From Flavobacterium enshiense (GTDB lineage Bacteria > Bacteroidota > Bacteroidia > Flavobacteriales > Flavobacteriaceae): a DNA stretch of 64,000 nucleotides. Under the pieces are notes generated by a model that did no database searches, was not told the origin of the DNA, and was given only the letters and a program-made list of their open reading frames with translations. Of the stretch, positions 44,393-52,383 are shown piece after piece. Numbering within the stretch: position 1 is the stretch's first letter; each line of letters starts with the position of its first letter. A program made the position numbers and the translations under genes. The DNA lies in the NCBI RefSeq assembly GCF_022836875.1, contig NZ_CP090376.1, forward strand, positions 1,736,001 to 1,800,000, in the 5' to 3' direction.

Positions 44393-46138
44393 ATGAATAA
44401 GACAGTAAAGTATATAACAGCCATCGGTTTTCTTTTTACAGGATTGCAGACTTTTGCGCAGAAAAAAGACGAAAATATCGGAACGGAAGTGGTAAACGTG
44501 GTTAAGCCATACACACCAACCATCTCCGACGCTTTCAAAGTAAAAGAAACGCCGGTTATCGACGATGAAACCAATACGCAAAAAGAAGAAATCAAGTATA
44601 ACATCTTTTCTTTTCCGGTAGCATCAACATTTACCCCGGCAAAGGGTAGGGCTGCCGATGTGGACAAAGAGGCTAAAGAACGTCTGTTTAAAAATTATGC
44701 CACTCTGGGTATCGGGAATTACGGAACCGTGAATGCTGAATTATTTGTCACTCAGGATTTGTCCAATAATGATTATGTGGGTGGAATGTTTCGTCATTTA
44801 TCATCCCAGGGCGGAATTGATGAGGTAAAATTGGATGACAGTTACTACAATACAGCATTGGATATCACTTACGGAAGCCGTACTCGTGAAATAGACTGGA
44901 ATGCCGATTTAGGCTACAAACACCAAATGTATAATTGGTATGGATTACCAACTGAATTTGTCCCTTTTAATGATGATGCCATCAATTCGATAAACGAGGA
45001 TCAAACTTATCAGACGCTTACCTTGGGTGCTAAATTAGACGTGAAAGAAGGAATGATGGACGAAACACCAATGCTTTTTAAACGTTTTTGGGATTCTCAC
45101 GGCTCGGAAGAAAACAGATTTTTCATTAAACCGTCTTTCGATTTTGAAGTGAAAGAATATAAATTCAAAACGGAATTCGTAGCAGATTATGTAGGCGGAA
45201 GTTTTGAAAAAGATTATTTAGGAGTGCCGGATATGAGTTATAGTTATCTGAATTTCGGAGTGGTACCGAGCATTTTATTGCAAAAGGATGATTTGTCTGT
45301 TCAGGCAGGAGCCGGGTTTTTCTATAGCAGAGGGATAGTTAATGACATAACAGATGATAAAATATTTGTATATCCTCAAATCAAAGCTTCATATAAGCTT
45401 GTAGGCGATATCATGATTGCCTATGCTGGTGCAGAAGGAAATCTGAAACAGAACTCTTTTGCCGATTTTGTCGAAGAAAATAAATTCGTTTCCCCAACGC
45501 TTGCCATAGCACCAACCAATCAGCAATATGATATTTATGTGGGACTTAAGGGAAAATTGTCCAATACTGTGGCTTTCAATGTAAGAGGTTCCTATATGGC
45601 TGAAGATGACAAAGCGTTCTTTACTGCTAATCCTTATGAAACGGCCAATCCAAATACCGAAGGCTATGTTTATGGAAATTCATTCGGAGTGGTATACGAT
45701 GATCTGAAGACTGTAAGCTTATTCGGAGAACTGAAAATGGATTTTTCTAAGAATGTGGCGTTCGGAATCAACGGAACATTCAACGGTTATTCAACCGATC
45801 AGGCTGAAGCGTGGAACTTACCAAGTTTGAAAATCGGGGCCGACCTGGATGTGGATATCACAAAAAAATGGTACGCAGGTGCCGACATTTTCTTTGTTGG
45901 AGATCGTAAAGATCAATTCTATTACAACGATATTACATTAACAGAACCATTGACAAAGATTGTGACATTAGACAGTTATTTCGACTTAAATGCTCATGTG
46001 GGATACAAACACAACGAGCGTCTTACAGGTTTCCTTAAACTTAACAATATCGCAAATCAGCAATATGAGCGTTGGTTGAACTATCCTGTTCAGGGCTTCC
46101 AGGTTTTATTGGGAGCAAACTATAAATTTGATTTTTAG
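44393..46138 (+). CDS. TonB-receptor-like outer membrane barrel without a plug (581 aa)
   Basis: Signal peptide MNKTVKYITAIGFLFTGLQTFA, then a 140-residue acidic N-terminal region (KDENIGTEVVNVVKPYTPTI) that lacks the plug domain of true TonB-dependent receptors. The rest is alternating beta strands with aromatic girdles, ending FQVLLGANYKFDF, a typical barrel C-terminus. The NNIANQQYERW strand near the end matches TonB-dependent receptors. It probably sits in the outer membrane with the TPR protein encoded just upstream. The start at 44393 removes 18 residues of the longest frame and restores a normal signal peptide. Confidence 0.85.
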   Translation: MNKTVKYITAIGFLFTGLQTFAQKKDENIGTEVVNVVKPYTPTISDAFKVKETPVIDDETNTQKEEIKYNIFSFPVASTFTPAKGRAADVDKEAKERLFKNYATLGIGNYGTVNAELFVTQDLSNNDYVGGMFRHLSSQGGIDEVKLDDSYYNTALDITYGSRTREIDWNADLGYKHQMYNWYGLPTEFVPFNDDAINSINEDQTYQTLTLGAKLDVKEGMMDETPMLFKRFWDSHGSEENRFFIKPSFDFEVKEYKFKTEFVADYVGGSFEKDYLGVPDMSYSYLNFGVVPSILLQKDDLSVQAGAGFFYSRGIVNDITDDKIFVYPQIKASYKLVGDIMIAYAGAEGNLKQNSFADFVEENKFVSPTLAIAPTNQQYDIYVGLKGKLSNTVAFNVRGSYMAEDDKAFFTANPYETANPNTEGYVYGNSFGVVYDDLKTVSLFGELKMDFSKNVAFGINGTFNGYSTDQAEAWNLPSLKIGADLDVDITKKWYAGADIFFVGDRKDQFYYNDITLTEPLTKIVTLDSYFDLNAHVGYKHNERLTGFLKLNNIANQQYERWLNYPVQGFQVLLGANYKFDF

Positions 46139-46163
46139 TAAGCGTTTTTAAAGCATAACTTTG

Positions 46164-46193
46164 AAGCACAAAAGCAACCCTTTTGTGCTTTTT
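46164..46193 (+). terminator. Terminator of the TPR-barrel operon, fused to the next promoter
   Basis: Perfect 11-bp stem (AAGCACAAAAG 46164-46174, CTTTTGTGCTT 46180-46190) with a CAACC loop and a T run. Its tail TTTTTAAATTTG runs straight into the -7 box of the next gene. Confidence 0.9.
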
Positions 46194-46200
46194 AAATTTG
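46193..46200 (+). promoter_or_regulatory. -7 box (TAAATTTG) overlapping the terminator tail
   Basis: Fits TAnnTTTG. The ATG at 46206 is 5 nt further, so the transcript would be leaderless. The -33 element is unclear, since that region is the hairpin. Confidence 0.6.
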
Positions 46201-46205
46201 TAAAC

Positions 46206-46655
46206 ATGACCTTTAAACAAAAAATACTCAATCATCATTTAACCTTGCTTCAGGATAAAATTGATGTATACCGCGACATGATTTCCGGTTTGGCAGACGA
46301 TGCGCAAAACGATGCTAAAAGTTCGGCCGGAGACAAACACGAAACCGCATTGTCCATGATGCATCTCGAGCAGGAAAAACTGAGTGCGAAACTTCAGGAA
46401 GCTGTTAATTTTAAAGGGATTTTGAGTAAAATTGACGCAACGGTTTCCAATAAGACCATTGCTGTCGGAAGTCTGGTAAAAGCAAATGGATTGCAGCTTT
46501 TTATCAGTGCCGCTTTGCCCAAAATAACCATTGACGGCATTTCAATTTTAGCACTGTCGCCACAATCGCCGTTGGGTTCTCAAATATTGGGAAAACAAAT
46601 CGGCGATGTTGTTGAGGTTAAAGGCTCCCGGTTTGTGATTGAAGATGTTATGTAA
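46206..46655 (+). CDS. GreA/GreB-family protein (short, 149 aa)
   Basis: It has an N-terminal coiled-coil of about 75 residues (DDAQNDAKSSAGDKHETALSMM) and a C-terminal FKBP-like half ending LSPQSPLGSQILGKQIGDVVEV...FVIEDV, the GreA SPLG-ALLGK-GD pattern. Gre factors rescue paused RNA polymerase by inserting an acidic tip in the secondary channel. Acidic residues are present at the tip region (DD at about 27-28 and GDKHE), though order is not identical to GreA. Proteins of this type are often called 3-oxoacyl-ACP synthase by mistake. An atypical Gre-like regulator is my call. Confidence 0.75.
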   Translation: MTFKQKILNHHLTLLQDKIDVYRDMISGLADDAQNDAKSSAGDKHETALSMMHLEQEKLSAKLQEAVNFKGILSKIDATVSNKTIAVGSLVKANGLQLFISAALPKITIDGISILALSPQSPLGSQILGKQIGDVVEVKGSRFVIEDVM

Positions 46656-46693
46656 TTTACTAAATTAGTATCATACCATCAAATCGAAAAATC

Positions 46694-47209
46694 ATGATTG
46701 AAGTTGTTAGAGGAGATATTACTAAAATTAATGTAGATGCTATAGTAAACGCAGCCAACTCATCCCTTATGGGTGGAGGCGGAGTGGATGGTGCCATCCA
46801 CAGGGCTGGCGGAAATACTATCCTGGAGGAATGCAAAAAAATTGTAGCAAAACAAGGAGGCTGTGAAACCGGACAGGCAGTAATTACCACAGCAGGAAAT
46901 CTTCCTGCTCAATATGTAATTCATACAGTTGGGCCAATATGGTACGGCGGAAACAATAATGAAAGAGAAAGGCTTGCCGATTGCTATATAAATTCACTAA
47001 AATTAGCCGTTGAAAATAATTGTAAGTCAGTTGCATTTCCGAGCATAAGTACTGGTGTCTACCGATTTCCAAAAGAAGAGGCAGCAAAAATAGCTGTTAA
47101 AACCGTTTCCGAATTTCTGTCTAATCACATTGAAATAGAAAAAGTACTATTTGTTTGTTTTGACGATGAAAACGAAGTCCTAATTAGTAAGGAGCTACAC
47201 AAAATGTAA
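46694..47209 (+). CDS. Macrodomain O-acetyl-ADP-ribose deacetylase (YmdB/MacroD-type)
   Basis: A 171-aa macrodomain: [34 protein letters not shown] (8-41) with catalytic Asn and Asp, and [12 protein letters not shown] (about 115-126). It should remove O-acetyl from ADP-ribose or ADP-ribose from proteins. A single gene, 38 bp after the Gre-like gene; no ART partner nearby. Confidence 0.95.
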   Translation: MIEVVRGDITKINVDAIVNAANSSLMGGGGVDGAIHRAGGNTILEECKKIVAKQGGCETGQAVITTAGNLPAQYVIHTVGPIWYGGNNNERERLADCYINSLKLAVENNCKSVAFPSISTGVYRFPKEEAAKIAVKTVSEFLSNHIEIEKVLFVCFDDENEVLISKELHKM

Positions 47210-47275
47210 GACTATCATAAAATTGTTTACAAAAAAAAACGAATTTAAAAATCTGATTCTGAGTCAGTTCTTTAT

Positions 47276-47306
47276 TTGTAATACTAATCTTTAATCGGTA
47301 TATTTG
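47276..47306 (+). promoter_or_regulatory. Promoter of the amidohydrolase gene
   Basis: TTG (47276-47278), 20-nt spacer, TATATTTG (47299-47306). Strong match to the flavobacterial consensus, about 55 nt before the ATG. Confidence 0.75.
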
Positions 47307-47361
47307 GAAACCAATTTTTCTGCCTTCGAATAACGGGCGGGAAACTTAAAACTGTCAAAAA

Positions 47362-48984
47362 ATGAAATTTAAAATTGCACTTCTTTCCGTGCTGGCTTGT
47401 TGTCTTGCCAATGCCCAAAAGCAACCTGTCGATTTTATCATAAACAATGCTACTGTTTATACGGTTAATAAGAATTTCGAGAAAGCAGAAGCTATCGCTG
47501 TTTCCGGAGGTAAAATCGTCGGGATAGGGAAAACGGCTGAAATCAATGAAATGTTTTCTTCGAATGATATTTACGATGCTAAAAATAAATTCATCTACCC
47601 GGGGTTTTATGATGCTCATGCTCATTTTTATAACTACGGAATGAATCTCCAGACGGTAGATTTACGCGGAACCAAAAGTTTCGAAGAGGTAATCGAAAGG
47701 GTTAGCCAATTCAAAGGCAAAAAGAAAATAGCATATATTCAAGGCAGGGGATGGGATCAGAATGACTGGCCTGATAGGGAGTTTCCTAATAATCAGGTGC
47801 TGGATTTGATTTTTCCGGACATACCTATAGTACTTACACGTATAGACGGTCATGCATTGATAGCTAATTCTGTTGCGTTGAAAATGGCAGGAATCACTCC
47901 GAAAACGAAAGCAGAAGGCGGTCAGATTGAAGTTAAAAATGGTACGCTGACCGGAATATTGATAGATAATCCGATGGAGCTGGTGTACAATAGTATGCCA
48001 AAGCCATCAAGAACGGAACAGATAAATGCGCTTATGTCGGCACAAAAGACAATGTTCGAATATGGATTAACGACCATTAACGAAGCCGGACTTGAACGTG
48101 GTGTAATCAACCTGATTGATAGTTTACAGCGTGAAAACCGATTGGATATCAATATTTATGCAATGGTTAAGGCGTCCAAGGAAAATCTGGATTATTACAT
48201 TGAAAAAGGTATTTATAAAACCGATAAGCTCAATGTGCGTTCCTTTAAATTTATGGCAGATGGTGCTTTGGGGTCACGCGGCGCCTGCCTGCACAAACCT
48301 TATTTCGACAGGCCGAAACAATTTGGGGCATTATTGTCGCCAATAGAGGAAATGCGCAAGACAGCAAAGAGAATAGCGGCCTCTGATTTTCAGATGAACA
48401 CGCATGCCATTGGTGATTCGACCAATACGGTAATGTTGAAAATTTATAAAGAAGTGCTGACGGGGAAAAAAGACAGACGCTGGAAAATAGAACACGCCCA
48501 AGTGTTGCGCGAAAAGGATTTCGATTATTTCAAATCGGGAATTATTCCCTCTGTTCAACCTACGCATGCGACTTCCGACGTATATTGGTCTACGGAAAGA
48601 CTGGGAATGCAGCGAATTAAAAATGCGTACGCTTATAAGAAAATGCTTGACAAGGCTGGAGTGATTGCTCTTGGAACCGATTTCCCGGTCGAAGAAGTCA
48701 ATCCTATGTATACATTCTATGCAGCGGTAGCGCGTAAGGACTTGAAAGGCTTTCCTTCGGGCGGCTTTTTGCCTGAAAATGCCTTAACACGCGAAGAAAC
48801 CTTAAAAGGGATGACTATCTGGGCAGCTTATTCTGATTTTGAAGAAAACGAAAAAGGAAGTCTGGAAGTTGGAAAATGGGCCGATTTCACCATTTTCGAT
48901 GCTGATTTTATGACGGTGCCTATCGAACAGGTTTTGCTAATCAAGCCAAAAAATACGTTTATAAAAGGAAAACAAGTGAAATAA
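47362..48984 (+). CDS. Secreted amidohydrolase-family protein (YtcJ-like)
   Basis: A 540-aa metal-dependent hydrolase with signal peptide (MKFKIALLSVLACCLANA). The TIM barrel has the HxH pair in GFYDAHAHFY (about 77-86), a long middle domain, then NTHAIGDS, EHAQVL and LGTDFPVEEVNP, which supply the remaining metal ligands. YtcJ-type proteins are related to N-substituted formamide deformylases; the substrate here is unknown. Likely periplasmic. Own promoter and terminator. Confidence 0.9.
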   Translation: MKFKIALLSVLACCLANAQKQPVDFIINNATVYTVNKNFEKAEAIAVSGGKIVGIGKTAEINEMFSSNDIYDAKNKFIYPGFYDAHAHFYNYGMNLQTVDLRGTKSFEEVIERVSQFKGKKKIAYIQGRGWDQNDWPDREFPNNQVLDLIFPDIPIVLTRIDGHALIANSVALKMAGITPKTKAEGGQIEVKNGTLTGILIDNPMELVYNSMPKPSRTEQINALMSAQKTMFEYGLTTINEAGLERGVINLIDSLQRENRLDINIYAMVKASKENLDYYIEKGIYKTDKLNVRSFKFMADGALGSRGACLHKPYFDRPKQFGALLSPIEEMRKTAKRIAASDFQMNTHAIGDSTNTVMLKIYKEVLTGKKDRRWKIEHAQVLREKDFDYFKSGIIPSVQPTHATSDVYWSTERLGMQRIKNAYAYKKMLDKAGVIALGTDFPVEEVNPMYTFYAAVARKDLKGFPSGGFLPENALTREETLKGMTIWAAYSDFEENEKGSLEVGKWADFTIFDADFMTVPIEQVLLIKPKNTFIKGKQVK

Positions 48985-48989
48985 ATGGT

Positions 48990-49019
48990 AATCCCGGACG
49001 AAAGTTCGGGATTTTTTTT
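48990..49019 (+). terminator. Terminator of the amidohydrolase gene (GAAA tetraloop)
   Basis: Stem AATCCCG(G)AC / GTTCGGGATT with one G.T pair, loop GAAA, then T8. Confidence 0.92.
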
Positions 49020-49055
49020 GGAGCGAATGGCTTGGAGCTGTCAGCAAACCATTTT

Positions 49056-49118
49056 CCTGCTGTCCGTTTTATCTTTTGTTCCGTCAAAACTCCACAAAAG
49101 GATGATACTCCCATCAGG
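49056..49118 (+). repeat. Structured intergenic element, copy 1
   Basis: Basal stem 49056-49062 with 49112-49118 (CCTGCTG and CATCAGG; C60.T114 mismatch). An 8 x 8 nt internal loop (49063-49070, 49104-49111) follows. Upper stem 49071-49079 with 49094-49103, and G49100 bulged. The same plan is at 61638-61703 with different stem bases. The strand shown is arbitrary; a palindromic element could act on either. Confidence 0.7.
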
Positions 49119-49395
49119 GCTAAAGGACAAACCATTTTACTTTTTGTAATGTTTCTAAGAACATTTTGTCGGGTTTTAACCTTGAAATCTTCGCGTTAAA
49201 TTCAATGTTGAATACAGTAAAATAAACTGAAATTACAATCTGTAATCCAAAACTTCCGTTTTTAATGGTTTTAATTTCATTTTAGCCGTAAATTAAATTT
49301 TAAAATATAAAATTGTAATTAAATAATTGGTTAAGGTTTCTAATTAAAACTTTATAGCGCAATTTTGTTTCAGAAATAAAATAATAATTAAATCA

Positions 49396-49437
49396 ATTTT
49401 CAAATCTGAAATCTGATTTCTAAAATCTAAAATATAT
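49396..49437. repeat. AT-rich repeat (AAATCTG/AAATCTA units) before asnB
   Basis: About five imperfect 7-9-nt units, ending 1 nt before the asnB ATG. The same type as at 4964, 10561 and 16284. Confidence 0.55.
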
Positions 49438-49438
49438 T

Positions 49439-51124
49439 ATGTGTGGAATTGTATGTGCCTTCGATTTAAAGCAAAAAGCTGAAACTTTACGCCCTCAAGT
49501 ATTAGAGATGGCAAAAATTATCCGTCATCGTGGTCCGGATTGGAGTGGGATTTTTTCTAATGACAAAGCTGTTTTAGCGCATGAGCGTTTAGCTATTGTT
49601 GATCCGGCTTCTGGGAAACAGCCTTTATTCAGTCCTGATGGTAATTTGGTTTTAGCGGCTAATGGCGAAATATACAACCACCGTGAATTGCGTAAACAGT
49701 TTGAAGGCGGGTTGCTGAGCTCGTCGAAGTATGATTTTAAAACGCAAAGCGACTGTGAAGTTATTTTGGCTTTGTACAAAGAAAAAGGACCAACGTTTGT
49801 TGATGAAATGAACGGAATTTTTGGTTTTGCTTTATACGATGTAGAAAAAGATGAATATTTTATTGCTCGTGATCATATCGGAATTATTCCGTTGTATATA
49901 GGATGGGACAAACATGGAACCTTTTATGTAGCGTCTGAATTAAAGGCTTTAGAAGGTTATTGCTCAAAAATTGAATTATTCCCACCAGGACATTATTTAC
50001 ATAGCAAAGATGGGCAATTGGTGAAATGGTATGATAGAGAATGGACGGAATTCGATGCTGTTAAAGAAAACGAAACAAGTATTCAGGCTATTCGTGAAGC
50101 TTTAGAAGCTGCTGTTCACCGTCAGTTGATGAGTGATGTGCCTTATGGAGTATTGCTTTCAGGTGGATTGGATTCTTCAATTACTTCGGCTATTGCCAAA
50201 AAATATGCTAGCCGTCGTGTAGAAACTGATGATCAATCTGAAGCATGGTATCCACAATTGCATTCGTTTGCTGTAGGGTTGGAAGGTTCTCCAGATTTGG
50301 CAGCTGCACAAAAAGTAGCAGATCATTTAGGAACCATTCACCACGAAATTAAATTCACCATTCAGGAAGGTTTAGATGCTATTCGTGATGTGATTTATAA
50401 TTTGGAAACATACGATGTAACTACTGTTCGTGCGAGTACGCCAATGTATTTAATGGCTCGTGTTATTAAATCAATGGGAATTAAAATGGTGCTTTCAGGT
50501 GAGGGTTCAGATGAGTTGTTTGGTGGCTATTTGTATTTTCATAAAGCGCCAAACGCTAAAGAATTTCATGAAGAGACAGTTCGTAAATTAAGTAAGCTTT
50601 ATATGTACGATTGTTTGCGTGCTAACAAAAGTTTAGCGGCATGGGGTATCGAAGGACGTGTGCCTTTCTTGGATAAAGAGTTTATGGATGTGGCCATGCG
50701 AATCAACCCGCAGGATAAAATGATCAACGGAGAGCGTATGGAAAAATGGGTGCTACGTAAAGCTTTTGAAGATATGTTGCCAGAAAGTGTTGCTTGGCGC
50801 CAAAAAGAGCAATTTAGTGATGGAGTAGGGTATAGCTGGATTGATACGTTGAAAGAAATAGTTGCTCAAGCAGTTTCAGATGAGCAATTGGCTAATGCTA
50901 AATTCAGATTCCCAATTCAAACTCCAATGAATAAAGAAGAATATTATTATCGTACAATTTTTAGCGAACATTATCCAAGTGATACCGCGGCTTTATGTGT
51001 GCCTCAGGAAGCAAGTGTGGCTTGTAGTACAAAAATAGCATTGGAATGGGATGAAGCTTTTAAAAAACTGAATGATCCATCAGGTAGAGCAGTGGCAAAT
51101 GTTCATGAAGAAGCTTACCAATAG
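49439..51124 (+). CDS. asnB: Asparagine synthase B (glutamine-hydrolysing)
   Basis: Makes asparagine from aspartate, glutamine and ATP. The 561-aa protein opens with the glutaminase nucleophile C2 (MCGIVCAFDL), with RHRGPDWSG and the synthetase PP-loop LLSGGLDSSI (about 236-245). Later come GEGSDELFGGY and the C-terminal end that matches AsnB of Proteobacteria. Gene structure is intact. The upstream region carries the repeats above; transcription ends at 51206-51241. Confidence 0.97.
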   Translation: MCGIVCAFDLKQKAETLRPQVLEMAKIIRHRGPDWSGIFSNDKAVLAHERLAIVDPASGKQPLFSPDGNLVLAANGEIYNHRELRKQFEGGLLSSSKYDFKTQSDCEVILALYKEKGPTFVDEMNGIFGFALYDVEKDEYFIARDHIGIIPLYIGWDKHGTFYVASELKALEGYCSKIELFPPGHYLHSKDGQLVKWYDREWTEFDAVKENETSIQAIREALEAAVHRQLMSDVPYGVLLSGGLDSSITSAIAKKYASRRVETDDQSEAWYPQLHSFAVGLEGSPDLAAAQKVADHLGTIHHEIKFTIQEGLDAIRDVIYNLETYDVTTVRASTPMYLMARVIKSMGIKMVLSGEGSDELFGGYLYFHKAPNAKEFHEETVRKLSKLYMYDCLRANKSLAAWGIEGRVPFLDKEFMDVAMRINPQDKMINGERMEKWVLRKAFEDMLPESVAWRQKEQFSDGVGYSWIDTLKEIVAQAVSDEQLANAKFRFPIQTPMNKEEYYYRTIFSEHYPSDTAALCVPQEASVACSTKIALEWDEAFKKLNDPSGRAVANVHEEAYQ

Positions 51125-51439
51125 GAAATAGTTGCATAATTGAATAGTTTTGGTAAGTTTTATATTTACTTCCAGATAAATTCAACTTCGCTGAATCGGA
51201 AGTTGAAACCTCAATAGTTTTTAAACTGTTGAGGTTTTTTTGTTTGTAGCATTTTCAATGTTGTTACGAATTTGTCAAGAGAACGAGTTTTATTCTTGAT
51301 TATTTAATTTTTATTTTTGTAGAGGTGTCAGTCAGAAGCTTTGAGCAGCGAGTAGATTTCATGCATTAAATTCTTGAAAAACTTTGATTAAATAAAATGA
51401 TTAATTTTTTAGTGAATTATTAAATGATAAAATGTTGTT
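51125..51439. other. 315-bp intergenic region between asnB and the AraC gene
   Basis: Contains a hairpin (TTCAACTTC 51181-51189 with GAAGTTGAA 51199-51207, 9-nt loop) right before the terminator at 51206-51241, and a possible -7 box (TATTTTTG 51312-51319) about 120 nt before the AraC ATG. Confidence 0.6.
51206..51241 (+). terminator. Terminator of asnB, copy A of a duplicated 36-nt hairpin
   Basis: Long stem ACCTCAA-t-AGTTT with AAACT-g-TTGAGGT, then T7. Identical over 36 nt to the terminator at 53551-53586. Confidence 0.9.
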
Positions 51440-52276
51440 ATGAAGAAGGTTGTAAACGAAATATCTACACATAATTTAGATGATTTGGATTTTTGTGTCA
51501 TTACAAGAATAGAGAATGCTAACCCTAACTATTTCGTAAATATCCACAGACATAATTTTTTCGAAATTTTATGGTTTACAAATGTAGTTGATCATTCTTC
51601 TCATTTTCTTGACTTTAATAATTATGAAATTGAAAATGGCGAGATTCTTTTGATTACCCCAAACCAAGTTCACCAAATGGACTTAGATGGTAAACAAGGA
51701 TATGCATTGGCTATTTCAAAAGAGTACTTTCATAGTATGGTACCAAGAGCTCATGAATTCACTTATAGCCATGATTTTTATAGGGCTATAGTATCATCGA
51801 ATAAAGGTTTGTTTTTACAACTAATGCTTTTGATTGAAAACGAATACAATGGTAAAAGAAAGCAAGATTTGCTTTTTCATTATATCGCTGCTTTATTAAT
51901 CAATTTAGAGGGACTTTTTGAAATTTCTAGTGTAGATTCATCGATGCAAGAGATGATCTCTAGTATCATGTTGCTAGTTGAACAAAAGTTCAAAGAAGAA
52001 AAAAAAGTAGAATATTATGCGAACCAACTCAATATTTCGCCGCGGAAATTAAATAGTATTTTAAGTCAACATAGTGGTAAAAATCTCAAACAATATATTG
52101 TAGACAGGGTTATTCTGGAAGCCAAAAGAATTATTCTTACGGAAGAACTATTGGTTAAGGAGTTAGCATACGAACTTGGATTTTTAGAGCCTGCCCATTT
52201 CATCAACTTTTTCAAACAACAAACAAGCTTTACCCCGAACCATTTTAAGCAGCTTTATTTAAAAAATAAAGCATAA
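51440..52276 (+). CDS. AraC-family transcriptional regulator
   Basis: A 278-aa activator with an N-terminal cupin sensor (HRHNFFEILWF, LLITPNQVHQMDLDG) and C-terminal double helix-turn-helix (about 185-275, YANQLNISPRKLNSILSQHSGK and ELAYELGFLEPAHFINFFKQ). It most probably controls the MBL gene 107 bp downstream. The effector is unknown. Confidence 0.93.
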   Translation: MKKVVNEISTHNLDDLDFCVITRIENANPNYFVNIHRHNFFEILWFTNVVDHSSHFLDFNNYEIENGEILLITPNQVHQMDLDGKQGYALAISKEYFHSMVPRAHEFTYSHDFYRAIVSSNKGLFLQLMLLIENEYNGKRKQDLLFHYIAALLINLEGLFEISSVDSSMQEMISSIMLLVEQKFKEEKKVEYYANQLNISPRKLNSILSQHSGKNLKQYIVDRVILEAKRIILTEELLVKELAYELGFLEPAHFINFFKQQTSFTPNHFKQLYLKNKA

Positions 52277-52383
52277 AAGTATAAAAACAAGAAGGTTTTT
52301 ATAGCTTAATTGCAGGTTTTTGCAATTTTCATTTGCTAAAATACTAGTATTTTTGCTATTGATAATCAAATACTTAATTAGAT

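Larger units (their letters stand above)
48985..49438. other. 454-bp intergenic region with a structured repeat and asnB upstream sequence
   Basis: Holds the terminator (48990-49019), a structured element (49056-49118) inside an 11-bp direct repeat (49045-49055, 49128-49138), then AT-rich sequence and an AT heptad repeat (49396-49437) that ends at the asnB start. No gene is visible. Confidence 0.75.

Noticed and set aside
46041..46238. 65-aa minus-strand ORF over the 46.2-kb terminator
   Set aside because: Crosses the end of the barrel gene, a perfect terminator and the next gene start; no domain.
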